DNA of 64,000 bases from Porphyromonadaceae bacterium UBA7555 (GCA_002478045.1 DLLT01000049.1:37042-101041); one strand, 5' to 3'; positions 36,022-45,933 are shown, numbered from the stretch's first letter. The notes: generated by a model from the sequence alone, not told the origin. Made by a program: numbers and translations.

Positions 36022-37224
36022 ATGTATATGAACACTCACAAGAAGCACATGCACGCCATGACGGCCTTAGGCCTTGGCGCAGCCTTTATCCTAACCGCCG
36101 CCGTAAGCTCATGCTCCAAACAGCAAGCTATGCCACAGCAGGTTCCGGCCATCGAGGTACAGGCCGTAGACACAACATCCGAAGACCTCAACACCTACTA
36201 TCCCGCCATCATCCGAGGCAAAACCGATATCGCCATCCGACCCCAAGTCTCCGGATTTATCACCAAAGTACACGTTGACGAAGGTCAGCATGTACGCAAA
36301 GGCCAAGTTCTCTTCACCATCGACCAAGTACAATTCAGGGCTGCCGTCGAACAAGCACACGCAGCAGTCAACTCCGCACAAGCAGCCGTCAATACCGCCG
36401 CCTCCAACGAGCGCAACCAAAAGATGCTTTTCGAGAAAAACATCATAAGCCAAACACAATGGCAGACCGCCGCCGATGCCCTGGCTCAGGCTCGCGCCTC
36501 CCTGGCTCAGGCCCAGGCCGCCCTCGTATCCGCCAAGAAAAACCTCTCGTACACCATCGTCACCTCCCCCTCGGACGGCGTTGTCGGATCAATACCACAG
36601 CGCGAAGGCTCACTGGCATCGCCCTCATCAACTCAGCCTCTGACCACCATCAGCGACAACTCCCAAGTATACGCATACTTCTCGCTTAACGAAAAAGAGC
36701 TGCTCAAACTTACCGACAACGGCGAATACAGCCTTAACGATCGCGTCGAGCGACTGCCCAAAGTCAGCCTCATGCTGGCCGATGGCAGCGTATACCCCCT
36801 ACAAGGACGTGTAGCCACCGTCAGCGGCGTCATCGACAACACCACCGGTGCCGCACAAGTACGTGCCCTCTTTGACAACCCCAAAGGAATGCTCCGCAGC
36901 GGCTCCACCGGCAACGTCGTCATACCCACACACAGCCATAACGTAATCTTGGTACCCCAAAAGGCCACTTACGAAATCCAGGATATGAAATACGTATACA
37001 CCGTCAACGACACCAACGGCACCGTAGCCACCCCAATCAAGGTACTCGACCTCAACGACGGAAAGAACTACGTAGTCACCGATGGCCTCAAACCCGGCGA
37101 CCGTATCGTTGTCGAAGGCGTAGGCACATCCGTACGCGAAAACATGAAGATCAAACCCGTGACCGCTCAAGAAAAAGCAGCCATGGAAGCACAGATGCAG
37201 CAACAGGGCGCAGCCAAGAAATAA
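36022..37224 (+). CDS. RND efflux periplasmic adaptor (MFP), lipoprotein
   Basis: 400 residues from the ATG at 36022; an open frame runs further upstream across the -7 box and is not credible. The signal peptide ends at a lipobox (VSSC, then SKQQAM). A biotinyl-lipoyl half (ISGFITKVHVDEGQHVRKGQ-type region near 75-95), an Ala/Gln-rich alpha-hairpin (about 105-185), the second lipoyl half (VTSPSDGVVG) and a beta-barrel follow. It bridges the RND pump and the outer-membrane channel encoded next. Confidence 0.93.
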   Translation: MYMNTHKKHMHAMTALGLGAAFILTAAVSSCSKQQAMPQQVPAIEVQAVDTTSEDLNTYYPAIIRGKTDIAIRPQVSGFITKVHVDEGQHVRKGQVLFTIDQVQFRAAVEQAHAAVNSAQAAVNTAASNERNQKMLFEKNIISQTQWQTAADALAQARASLAQAQAALVSAKKNLSYTIVTSPSDGVVGSIPQREGSLASPSSTQPLTTISDNSQVYAYFSLNEKELLKLTDNGEYSLNDRVERLPKVSLMLADGSVYPLQGRVATVSGVIDNTTGAAQVRALFDNPKGMLRSGSTGNVVIPTHSHNVILVPQKATYEIQDMKYVYTVNDTNGTVATPIKVLDLNDGKNYVVTDGLKPGDRIVVEGVGTSVRENMKIKPVTAQEKAAMEAQMQQQGAAKK

Positions 37225-37242
37225 ACAACGCCACAGCCCTGT

Positions 37243-37306
37243 CCGACCGAAGAGGGCACGTCATCCGTCCGCGGAATTCCGAACGGCTCCTCACATCTTC
37301 GGTCGG
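37243..37306 (+). repeat. Stem-loop between adaptor and RND pump genes
   Basis: CCGACCGAAGA (37243-37253) pairs perfectly with TCTTCGGTCGG (37296-37306). The loop can form an inner CCGT/ACGG stem. No U-tract follows, so it is more likely an mRNA stability or processing element than a terminator. Confidence 0.55.
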
Positions 37307-37353
37307 CATCATTTCAAAAACAAACACCACCATAACACAACAGCACAAAGACA

Positions 37354-40300
37354 ATGAAACTTGACCGCTTTATCAACCGACCGGTCTTGTCCACGGTTAT
37401 ATCCATATTTATCGTCGTCTTGGGCGTCATCGGTATGGTCTCCCTACCTATCACCCAATACCCCGACATCGCACCCCCTACCATCAGCGTGTCCACCACC
37501 TATAGCGGTGCCAACGCTCAGGCCGTGCTCAACTCCGTGATTGCCCCCTTGGAGGAATCCATCAACGGCGCCGAGGGCATGACCTATATGGAATCCACGG
37601 CCACCAACACCGGTTCGGCCACCATCAACGTATACTTCCGCCAGGGCTTTGACCCCAATATGGCAGCCGTGGACGTCCAAAACCGTGTATCAAAAGCTCA
37701 GAACCTACTTCCATCCGAAGTGACACAGGTGGGCGTGACCACACAAAAACGTCAGACATCCATGCTTGTAGGCATCGCCCTATACGATCCCACCGGCAAA
37801 TACAGCGAGGAATTCATCGAGAACTATGCCAAAATCAACATCGTGCCCCAGTTGCAACGTGTCAACGGTGTGGGTGACGTTATGGTCATGGGCGCCGACT
37901 ACTCGATGCGTATATGGCTCAAGCCCGATGTTATGGCTCAGTACAACCTGATGCCCTCCGACATAGCCTCAGTCATGGCCGAGCAAAACGTCGAGGCCGC
38001 GCCCGGTGCCTTCGGCGAACAAGGCAACCAGTCCTTCCAATATACTATGCGCTACCGTGGACGTCTCGTTGACCCCTCCGAATTCGAGAACATCGTCGTA
38101 CGCGCCAACTCCGATGGCGAAGTTCTTCGCCTCAAAGACGTAGCCGACATCGAACTTGGTCGCGTCACTTACGGCTTCCACAGCAAGCTCAACGGACACC
38201 CCTCGGTAATGGCCATCGTATTCCAGACCGCCGGCTCCAACGCCACACAGATCATCAATGATTGCCTCGACTACGTCGAATCAATCAAAGGATCCCTCCC
38301 CGACGGACTCGAAGTTGCAGTGCCGATGAACAACAACGACTTCCTGTACGCATCCATTGACCACGTAATCGAAACCCTCATCGAGGCATTCCTCCTGGTA
38401 TTCATTGTGGTGTACATCTTCCTGCAAGACATGCGAAGCACCATCATTCCCGCCATTGCAATCCCTGTGGCTCTGATCGGTACATTCTTCGTGCTCAAGC
38501 TCATAGGCTTCTCCATCAACTTGATTACCCTCTCGGCCCTCGTATTGGCCATTGCTATTGTAGTCGATGACGCCATAGTGGTAGTCGAGGCCGTGCACGC
38601 CAAACTTGATGTCGGGTACAAGAGTGCACGCCGCGCGTCCATCGATGCCATGAGCGAAATCTCCGGTGCACTGATATCCATCACCATGGTCATGATGCTC
38701 GTGTTCATCCCCGTATCATTCATCTCGGGTACTTCCGGTGTGTTCTACCAGCAATTCGGTCTCACCATGGCCATAGCCATCTTCTTCTCGGCCGTCAACG
38801 CCCTTACCCTCTCCCCCGCCCTGTGCGCCGTATTCCTTAAGCCACACAAAAGCGACCAAGGCAAGAAGCAAAGCTTCATAAGCCGCTTCCATACAGCCTT
38901 CAACACCGGGTATGACGCCATGCTCAACCGCTACAAGAAATCGGCCACATTCTTCGCCCGCCACAAGGTTACATCCTTCGGCATCGTGGGCGCCACCGTA
39001 GCCGTCCTCGTATACTTGATGACCATCACCCCGACCGCACTCGTGCCCAATGAAGACACAGGCGTGCTCTTCTGTATGGTCAATCTTCCCCCGGGTTCGT
39101 CTCAGGAACGCACCGGCGAAGTCCTCGAACAAACCGACAAAATCATCCGTCAGAACCCCGCCGTAGCCGAAAGCCAGATGATTGACGGCTACAGCTTCCT
39201 CGCCGGCCAAGGCGCTACATACGGCACCTTCATCATCAAGCTCAAGAACTGGGAAGAACGCGACAGCAAAACCCAAAGTTCGGATGCCGTGCTCAAACAG
39301 CTATACGGTGCTCTCAGCGTCATCAAAGACGGCAATATCGTCATCTTTGCACCGCCTATGATCTCGGGCTACAGCGCCACCAACGGCTTCGAAATCAAGA
39401 TGCAAGACCGCACAGGCGGCGACATCAACAAATTCTATAACATTGTACAAGGATTCCTGGCTCAACTCAACCAACAGCCTGAAATCCAAATGGCCTACAC
39501 AACCTTCAACCCCAGCTTCCCGCAATACCAGGTGGACATCGATGTAGCTAAGGCCAAACAAGCCGGCGTCTCGCCAAAGACCATCCTCAGCACCCTGCAA
39601 GGATACTACGGCAGTATGTACGTCAGCAACTTCAACAGCTTCGGCAAAATCTACCGCGTAATGATGCAAGCCGAACCCTCGGCACGTATCTCTCCCGAGA
39701 CACTCAACGCCGTCAAGGTGCGAGGCGAAACAGGCGAAATGGCGCCCATCACCAACTTCGTCGCCCTCAAGCGCGTCTACGCACCCGACTTGCTCAACCG
39801 CTTCAATATGTTCAACTCCATCAGCGTCACCGGCCAGCCCAACACCGGATACTCATCGGGTGATGCTATCGCTGCAATCCAGCGTGTAGCCGCTCAAACC
39901 CTACCACAGGGATACGGATACGAATACGCCGGTATGACACGCGAAGAAGCCCAAAGCTCGGGAAGCGCAACTGCCATCATCTTTGCCCTCTGTCTGCTCT
40001 TCGTATACCTGCTGCTCTCGGCACAGTACGAAAGCTACATCCTTCCCTGGGCCGTAATCCTCTCCATTCCTTTCGGACTCATGGGCTCGTTCATATTCGC
40101 ACTGATATTTGACGTCAGCAACAACATCTACCTGCAGATTGCACTTATCATGCTCATCGGTCTGCTGGCTAAGAACGCCATCCTCATCGTCGAGTTCGCC
40201 CTCGACCGCCGCAAAACCGGTATGTCCATACTCAACGCCGCCATCGCCGGTGCCGGTGCTCGTTTGCGTCCTATCTTGATGACCTCTCTGGCACTCATCA

Positions 40301-40536
40301 TCGGCCTGCTGCCTCTGATGTTCTCCACCGGCGTAGGCGCCAACGGCAACAACGCCCTCGGTGTAGGTGCCGTAGGCGGTATGCTCATCGGTATGATCCT
40401 CCAGATATTCATCGTGCCCGCCCTATTCGTCGCATTCCAGAAAATTCAAGAGAAGATTACGCCTATGCACTGGGATAACGCCGAACCCGGAGGCACAATC
40501 GAAAGCGAAATAGAGCAATTCACACCCGAGAACTAA
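37354..40536 (+). CDS. RND multidrug efflux inner-membrane pump (HAE1 family, AcrB-like)
   Basis: 1060 residues, the usual AcrB/MexB length. It begins with FINRPVLSTVISIFIVVLGV (first membrane segment) and SLPITQYPDIAPPTI, and has twelve predicted membrane segments with two large periplasmic loops. The proton-relay pair is D405-D406 in AIVVDDAIVVVEAV, and the second-half lysine lies in LIGLLAKNAILIVEFA. It exports drugs, bile acids or other amphiphiles by proton antiport. It is flanked by adaptor and channel genes, completing a tripartite system. Confidence 0.96.
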   Translation: MKLDRFINRPVLSTVISIFIVVLGVIGMVSLPITQYPDIAPPTISVSTTYSGANAQAVLNSVIAPLEESINGAEGMTYMESTATNTGSATINVYFRQGFDPNMAAVDVQNRVSKAQNLLPSEVTQVGVTTQKRQTSMLVGIALYDPTGKYSEEFIENYAKINIVPQLQRVNGVGDVMVMGADYSMRIWLKPDVMAQYNLMPSDIASVMAEQNVEAAPGAFGEQGNQSFQYTMRYRGRLVDPSEFENIVVRANSDGEVLRLKDVADIELGRVTYGFHSKLNGHPSVMAIVFQTAGSNATQIINDCLDYVESIKGSLPDGLEVAVPMNNNDFLYASIDHVIETLIEAFLLVFIVVYIFLQDMRSTIIPAIAIPVALIGTFFVLKLIGFSINLITLSALVLAIAIVVDDAIVVVEAVHAKLDVGYKSARRASIDAMSEISGALISITMVMMLVFIPVSFISGTSGVFYQQFGLTMAIAIFFSAVNALTLSPALCAVFLKPHKSDQGKKQSFISRFHTAFNTGYDAMLNRYKKSATFFARHKVTSFGIVGATVAVLVYLMTITPTALVPNEDTGVLFCMVNLPPGSSQERTGEVLEQTDKIIRQNPAVAESQMIDGYSFLAGQGATYGTFIIKLKNWEERDSKTQSSDAVLKQLYGALSVIKDGNIVIFAPPMISGYSATNGFEIKMQDRTGGDINKFYNIVQGFLAQLNQQPEIQMAYTTFNPSFPQYQVDIDVAKAKQAGVSPKTILSTLQGYYGSMYVSNFNSFGKIYRVMMQAEPSARISPETLNAVKVRGETGEMAPITNFVALKRVYAPDLLNRFNMFNSISVTGQPNTGYSSGDAIAAIQRVAAQTLPQGYGYEYAGMTREEAQSSGSATAIIFALCLLFVYLLLSAQYESYILPWAVILSIPFGLMGSFIFALIFDVSNNIYLQIALIMLIGLLAKNAILIVEFALDRRKTGMSILNAAIAGAGARLRPILMTSLALIIGLLPLMFSTGVGANGNNALGVGAVGGMLIGMILQIFIVPALFVAFQKIQEKITPMHWDNAEPGGTIESEIEQFTPEN

Positions 40537-40554
40537 CACCTCACACGATATAAA

Positions 40555-41940
40555 ATGAAACAAAACATAATCACCGCAACACTGGTAGCCGCCACCTTGG
40601 CCGTGGCGGCCACCTCCTGCGGCATCTACAAAAAATACCAAACGCCCGAAAATACGCCCCTTACGGCCGAATACGTAAAGGCTCGTCAAAACAGCGTAGA
40701 TAGTACAGCCCTGGGCAACCTGCTGTGGGAAGAAGTCTTCACCGATCCGGTACTGGCCGACCTCATAGATCGAGCCCTGGCTTCGAGCACCACTTTGGCC
40801 AATGCACGCCTCAACATCGACATCGCTCAGGCTCAACTGCGCGGCGCCAAACTGGCATACCTACCCTCCGTAACACTTGCACCCACCGGCTCCGGCAGCT
40901 CGGTTGCAGGCAGCTCCCTATCTTGGGGCTACCAAATACCGGCAGTAGTATCCTGGGAAGTTGACCTCTTTGGCAAACTACTCAACAGCAAACGCGGCGC
41001 CGCCGTGGCCGTAGAGCAAAGTGAGGCTTACGCCCAGGCCGTACGCTCACAGCTCATCGCCACCGTAGCCAATACATACTACTCTATGGCCGCCGTCGAG
41101 GCACAACTCAAAGTGGTACGTAATACAGCCAAACTTTGGGGCGAAAGCGTCCAAGTAATGCGCGACCTCAAAGATGCCGGCAAATCCGGAATGACCGAAG
41201 CCGGCGTCGTACAAGCCAACGCCAACCTCCAAAGCGTATTGGCCCAGATCGCCACACTCGAAGACACCCGCCTCAATCTGGACAACGCTATGAGCCTTCT
41301 CCTCGAGACTATGCCCACGCACTGGGAAGTCAGCGCCGATGCCACCCTCGACATCCCCGCCCCGATAATGCAAGGCGTGCCCATGTCCTACCTGGCCATG
41401 CGCCCCGATGTAACCGCAGCCGAGCGCTCGCTGGCAGCCGCATACTACACCACAGCAAGTGCACGTGCCGCATTCTATCCAAGTCTTTCCATCAGCTTCA
41501 CCGGCGGATTTACCAACCAGTTGGGAACACTTATCAAGAACCCCGGCGAATGGTTCTACAATCTGGCCGGGACGCTGACCGCACCACTATTTGCCCGCGG
41601 ACAAAACATCGCACGTCTTCAAGCTGCCAAGGCTCAGCAGACTCAAGCGCTCAACAGCTTCGAGCACACCCTGCTGAGCGCTGCCTCCGAAGTGTCCAAC
41701 GCTATGAGCGCATACAATACCGCCGGACAACGAGCCGTCATATTCGAAACTCAGAGCGCCGACCTCGAAAAAGCCGTAGAGTACACAAACGACCTGATGA
41801 TATACGCCAACGGCACATACCTCGAAGTACTTACCGCCCAACAAAGCCTCCTCTCGGCCCAACTTAACCAAGTATCATGCCGATTGGCACGCGACCAAGC
41901 CATAATCAACCTATACCAAAGCCTCGGCGGCGGACGTTGA
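40555..41940 (+). CDS. TolC-like outer-membrane efflux lipoprotein (NodT/OprM family)
   Basis: 461 residues. The signal peptide ends at a lipobox (AATSC, then GIYKKYQTP). Two OEP repeats follow (about 60-250 and 270-460), each Ala/Gln-rich with long helices; NNARLNIDIAQAQLRGAKLA-like and AAERSLAAAYYTTASARAAF regions mark them. The trimer forms the outer-membrane barrel and periplasmic tunnel. It begins 18 bases after the pump stop. Confidence 0.93.
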   Translation: MKQNIITATLVAATLAVAATSCGIYKKYQTPENTPLTAEYVKARQNSVDSTALGNLLWEEVFTDPVLADLIDRALASSTTLANARLNIDIAQAQLRGAKLAYLPSVTLAPTGSGSSVAGSSLSWGYQIPAVVSWEVDLFGKLLNSKRGAAVAVEQSEAYAQAVRSQLIATVANTYYSMAAVEAQLKVVRNTAKLWGESVQVMRDLKDAGKSGMTEAGVVQANANLQSVLAQIATLEDTRLNLDNAMSLLLETMPTHWEVSADATLDIPAPIMQGVPMSYLAMRPDVTAAERSLAAAYYTTASARAAFYPSLSISFTGGFTNQLGTLIKNPGEWFYNLAGTLTAPLFARGQNIARLQAAKAQQTQALNSFEHTLLSAASEVSNAMSAYNTAGQRAVIFETQSADLEKAVEYTNDLMIYANGTYLEVLTAQQSLLSAQLNQVSCRLARDQAIINLYQSLGGGR

Positions 41941-41986
41941 TACATCAACCCCACCTTATAAGTCCAACAAAAACACAGCTAAAAGA

Positions 41987-42781
41987 ATGATCAGTCCATT
42001 AGCACACGTAGACCCCAACGCCAAAATAGGCGAAGGCGTCACCATCCATCCCTTTGCGTACATCGACGAAGACGTTGTCATCGGCGACGGATGCACCATT
42101 ATGCCTTATGCAAGCATCATCCGCGGTACTCGCATGGGCAAAAACAACAAAGTCTACCAAGGTGCCATCATCGGCGCCGACCCCCAAGACTTTCGTTGGA
42201 AGGGCCAAAAAACTTACTGCTACATAGGCGACAACAATATCATCCGCGAACAAGTCATCATCAACCGCGGCATCGCCGAAGAAGGCGGCACACGTATAGG
42301 CAACGGGTGCTTCATTATGGCCGAGACTCACATCGGACACGACAGCAACATCTTAGGCCCCTGCGTGCTGGGCAACGGCGTCAAAGTGGCCGGAAACGTC
42401 ACCATCGACACCTGCGCCATACTCTCGTCCTGCGCCATCGTACACGAAAACTCCAATATCGGCAAATGGGTATTCATCAAAGGCGGCTGCCGTGTCAGCG
42501 GTAACGTGCCCCCCTACATCATCCTGGCACACAACCCCGCCGTATACTACGGCGTCAACGCCAAAGTCATGTCCGCCCGTGGAGACTTCTCCGCCGAAGA
42601 CATTGACAATGCAGCCAAGGCATACCGACATATATACCAGACCCAGACTTCGGTATTCAACGCCCTGCGACGCATCGAAAACGACATCGAGCCCTGCACC
42701 GTACGCGAAGAAATACTCAACTTTGTCCGCGGCCACAACTACCGCATTGTAGCCGTTCCCGTAGACCTCGAAGGCGACTAA
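41987..42781 (+). CDS. lpxA: UDP-N-acetylglucosamine O-acyltransferase
   Basis: 264 residues. Left-handed beta-helix of hexapeptide repeats in the first about 190 residues (IHPFAYIDEDVVIGDGCTIM), with the catalytic histidine H118 in ETHIGHDSNILG. The C-terminal helical domain ends the chain. It starts lipid A synthesis by acylating UDP-GlcNAc at O-3. It begins 46 bases past the efflux channel gene, so it may share the pump's transcript, and is closed by the hairpin at 42859-42904. Confidence 0.95.
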   Translation: MISPLAHVDPNAKIGEGVTIHPFAYIDEDVVIGDGCTIMPYASIIRGTRMGKNNKVYQGAIIGADPQDFRWKGQKTYCYIGDNNIIREQVIINRGIAEEGGTRIGNGCFIMAETHIGHDSNILGPCVLGNGVKVAGNVTIDTCAILSSCAIVHENSNIGKWVFIKGGCRVSGNVPPYIILAHNPAVYYGVNAKVMSARGDFSAEDIDNAAKAYRHIYQTQTSVFNALRRIENDIEPCTVREEILNFVRGHNYRIVAVPVDLEGD

Positions 42782-42858
42782 GAAGCACGACACTGACTTG
42801 CGCACGCGCATACGCTCATATATGCAGACGGCATAAGTCACATATACATCAGACACCA

Positions 42859-42904
42859 ATAACAGCCCCTGCAACGGAACATCCGCTACAGGGGCTGTTT
42901 ATTA
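42859..42904. terminator. Terminator after lpxA
   Basis: AACAGCCCCTG pairs with CAGGGGCTGTT around a 17-base loop, followed by TTATTAG. It lies between convergent genes and could serve both. Confidence 0.8.
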
Positions 42905-43031
42905 GTTCGTAAAAGACGCCACGATTCAGCGTATAACAATATTAGATGTAGCCTTATGCCGGAATCAACGCCTCCTCAGACACACGGACTTAATGCTACC
43001 ATCCATATGCTGCAATAGTGGTATTCGCCCA

Positions 43032-44522
43032 TCACTTTTGGATAAATTTCCTGCCATGCCGCACGTAAATGGTCCCGGGAACAAGGGTCTTAACCTTTCT
43101 TCCGAACAAGTCGTATGTAGTGCCATCCTGCTCTTTTTGGTCAATAGTCACATCTTCGATTCCGCCATATGGGAAGTCAGCGGTTTCGATAAAATTGGAG
43201 AAATAGTTCCAACCCGATGCCGAAAGGTATTTTTCGCGAGACCCTACCGGAATGTACACCGGCATTGTTGTATCAAGCGAAGTGAAAGGATTGCTCTCGT
43301 CATACAATCCTTTGGTGCACACCGGCGGCTGCTCAGCCATACAATAGATACTCTGCAAGCCGTAGCAAAGATTGAATACGTTATTGCCGATTTTTGACAG
43401 AGATGGAGGTAGCACAATAGTCTTCAATTGATTGCAGGACTGAAATGCATCCTGCTCGATCGTAGTGACAGTAGGCGGCAAATCAATGTGTTCGATTTCC
43501 GTATTGTCGAATGCAAATTCGCCGATGACAACCGCCTTCTGCGGCACATTTATAGTCTTTAGCGAAGTGCATCCGCCTACGACTTGTGATGGCACAAACG
43601 CAAGATTATCCGGCAAGTGAACCTCGGTCAAATCAAAGCTGTTATAAAACTGGCCTCCGTACGCATCAAGATAGCAGTCGTCCGGGAGTATAACCTTTTG
43701 GAGTTTCGACCCGGCGAAAGCCATATCTCCAAGATATTCGAGCGATGCCGGTAAATTTATATCTGTGATTTTACAGTGATAAAAAGCGCCATCATAGATA
43801 CTCTTTATTGATTCGGGCAAGTGTATAGCGTCAGTCAGCCCCAAGCACTGATAGAATGCCTGACTGCCGATTTTCTCAAGGTTGTCCCCGAATTTCAGCT
43901 TGTCGGACGTGAGTTTAATGCAGTCAGTGAATGCGGCCTCTCCTATTACTCGCAACGACGCCGGAAAATTGATTTCGGACAATGACGTAGCATAAGCAAA
44001 AGCTAACTCCCCTATCTCGGTTATATCTTCGGGTAATACTAGTTTCTCAAGCCAAATTGTGGTTATAGTAAGTGTTTCCCAGTCCACCTGCTCATTCGTG
44101 TGGAAAAACGCGTGGTCCGGTATAATGTTGTTCTCAACGAAAGCCTTGCCGAGATCTATGACCTTCAGCTTTCCGTGAAAAGAGCTGCTCCATAACGTAT
44201 TGAAATCCTTGCTATTGATAGGGCCTTCCACATGAAGTTCGTCAATAAGATTGATATCAGCCCCGAGAAGCTCGGCAAGTTGCCCGGCACGATCGGTCTT
44301 AACGGAGAAAGCTTTCGGCTCAATGTTGCTTGATTCGATACGCCTCCGGGATTTGCAATATATCGTACCCTCGAATTGTGCCGTACCAGCCTCTTTGTAA
44401 TCAATAATTGACAGATTTTGCAGGAGCGTAGGCTGCAAAGTCATTGAGCGCATTCCATCTTCAGCAAAAGCGCATACTATAGCACAGATGGTTACGATAA
44501 CGGATGTAAATAGTCTATTCAT
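43032..44522 (-). CDS. BspA-like leucine-rich-repeat secreted protein
   Basis: 496 residues from the ATG at 44522; the frame is open further upstream into the previous gene's region but only this start gives a signal peptide (MNRLFTSVIVTICAIVCAFA). From about 150 to 440 it carries LRR_5 repeats of the type LPxSLxxIGxxAFxxC (for example ASLRVIGEAAFTDCIKL, PPTVTTIEQDAFQSCNQL). It ends in LFGRKVKTLVPGTIYVRHG plus RKFIQK, a sorting-like tail seen in many Bacteroidales secreted proteins. BspA proteins act in adhesion. The region is more AT-rich than its neighbours. Confidence 0.87.
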   Translation of the reverse strand: MNRLFTSVIVTICAIVCAFAEDGMRSMTLQPTLLQNLSIIDYKEAGTAQFEGTIYCKSRRRIESSNIEPKAFSVKTDRAGQLAELLGADINLIDELHVEGPINSKDFNTLWSSSFHGKLKVIDLGKAFVENNIIPDHAFFHTNEQVDWETLTITTIWLEKLVLPEDITEIGELAFAYATSLSEINFPASLRVIGEAAFTDCIKLTSDKLKFGDNLEKIGSQAFYQCLGLTDAIHLPESIKSIYDGAFYHCKITDINLPASLEYLGDMAFAGSKLQKVILPDDCYLDAYGGQFYNSFDLTEVHLPDNLAFVPSQVVGGCTSLKTINVPQKAVVIGEFAFDNTEIEHIDLPPTVTTIEQDAFQSCNQLKTIVLPPSLSKIGNNVFNLCYGLQSIYCMAEQPPVCTKGLYDESNPFTSLDTTMPVYIPVGSREKYLSASGWNYFSNFIETADFPYGGIEDVTIDQKEQDGTTYDLFGRKVKTLVPGTIYVRHGRKFIQK

Positions 44523-44539
44523 TATGCTATGTTTTTCTG

Positions 44540-44547
44540 CAAAAGTA
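44540..44547 (-). promoter_or_regulatory. -7 promoter box for the LRR gene
   Basis: Reads TACTTTTG on the minus strand (TAnnTTTG), followed by C. The leader would be only about 14 bases. Confidence 0.55.
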
Positions 44548-44599
44548 CACAAAAAACAGAGACCGACAAATATTAAAACGCCTATCAGTTTATGACCGA

Positions 44600-45721
44600 C
44601 TATACCGAACGGTCGGTAGGATGCGAATGGTACACGTATTGAGCGCGGCCGTCTCGCCATACCCACTTCTGTTTCCCGGCCTTGACATACTTGCCGAAGA
44701 GACTGAAAACTATCAGACTCACCACAGGGAAAGCAATAGCCATAGCCATCAATATCCACAGCGAAATCTGTATGGTTACGGCCAACGAGACAACAAATGT
44801 GTAAAGCGCTATAATACCGGCTATCGTCATTATGACGCCATACAAACGCGAGCGTAATCCGTTGATAAGCATCGGAACTCCATAGCACACGACAAAAGCC
44901 GGCCATACACTCCCGATAAGCACCGAAGACAGCATCATCATCGGCCATTGCGCCAGATAGCCTACTATAATGGGCCAGACTACGAACGAGCCTTTGGCAA
45001 AAGCCGTCACACAGAAGAAGTAGCAGAATGTCAGCACCATAAACAATGCCACCGGAAGAATTCCCAAAATCGCTTTGCCCAATCCTACATAGTCGGGATT
45101 ACACCACCACAGCGCATCCCAGTCTAACATCACCGCCATATAAATCATTATTGCCGTAGAAGCGACAAACGGCAGGACGGATAACAATACAAACCGAGTG
45201 CGCAGTACCAGCCATACGGCCACCAACATCAGCACCAACGCCATTATCGGCAGAACCGGGCCATAGAGCATACGCGTGCCTTCCGAGTGTATATCCAGAC
45301 GCGGCAGATCAGGCCAGACTTCCAACTGTGGACGAGGCCTGAAATTGTCTGACGCAAAAATATCAGACGCGGCCTCCGAGTTTCGGTCCGAAAATCTCAG
45401 CCAACGAGCTTCGACAAGATAATTCGCACCTTCGTATTCGATTACGGCCTTAATTTGCCTTACATCAGTTGTATCTCCCGTTCCACCGAGATGCGAAGCC
45501 TCATTGCCGGTTGTTCCGACGACCTTACGCCCTACCACTTTCAAATGCGTTCCGTTACGAAAGTATAGTACTGTGCGTGTTCCGTCATAATCTGTGGGCT
45601 TGTCCATCTGAACGGCCTTAACTTCAGGTGCTACAAGACAGTCTACTTCATAGTCCTGAGCCGTGGACAATACCGGTATACACACGCAAAAAAGTAGAAA
45701 CAGATATTTAATGGTTCTCAT
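44600..45721 (-). CDS. Unknown membrane protein with N-terminal periplasmic domain
   Basis: 373 residues that I do not recognise. A signal peptide (LFLLFCVCIPVLSTAQ) is followed by a soluble beta-rich domain of about 125 residues (IKAVIEYEGANYLVEARWLR) and then about seven hydrophobic segments from residue 150 to 345. The C-terminus is short and basic (KQKWVWRDGRAQYVYHSHP), so probably cytoplasmic. A -7 box lies 70 bases upstream. The LRR gene follows after 77 bases but has its own -7 box. Function unknown. Confidence 0.75.
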   Translation of the reverse strand: MRTIKYLFLLFCVCIPVLSTAQDYEVDCLVAPEVKAVQMDKPTDYDGTRTVLYFRNGTHLKVVGRKVVGTTGNEASHLGGTGDTTDVRQIKAVIEYEGANYLVEARWLRFSDRNSEAASDIFASDNFRPRPQLEVWPDLPRLDIHSEGTRMLYGPVLPIMALVLMLVAVWLVLRTRFVLLSVLPFVASTAIMIYMAVMLDWDALWWCNPDYVGLGKAILGILPVALFMVLTFCYFFCVTAFAKGSFVVWPIIVGYLAQWPMMMLSSVLIGSVWPAFVVCYGVPMLINGLRSRLYGVIMTIAGIIALYTFVVSLAVTIQISLWILMAMAIAFPVVSLIVFSLFGKYVKAGKQKWVWRDGRAQYVYHSHPTDRSV

Positions 45722-45791
45722 ATTAACTCGGTTCTTTATTAATGATTTAAATCTGATAGCGTCTCAATCTGTCTTAAATTTATATTTTTCG

Positions 45792-45799
45792 CAAAGATA
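45792..45799 (-). promoter_or_regulatory. -7 promoter box for the unknown membrane protein gene
   Basis: Reads TATCTTTG on the minus strand, followed by GC; about 67 bases of leader. Confidence 0.55.
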
Positions 45800-45896
45800 A
45801 TGAAAATGCAGGATAGCACAAAGGCCGAAACGACATTTACGGTATTTTTGAGAACCATATACTATCGAACTACACTCGGTATAATGGACGCGCGCA

Positions 45897-45933
45897 CAAA
45901 AAAAACGGGGACTGCGGATCACTCCGAAGTCCC
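45897..45933 (-). terminator. Intrinsic terminator after gdhA
   Basis: GGGGACT/AGTCCCC with an inner CGGA/TCCG stem (45906-45933); on the minus strand a run of eight T follows the stem. A second small hairpin GATGCC/GGCATC (45942-45959) lies between it and gdhA. Confidence 0.87.

Noticed and set aside
44523..44948. Upstream extension of the LRR protein
   Set aside because: It overlaps the membrane protein gene and its residues look random; the ATG at 44522 gives a signal peptide.
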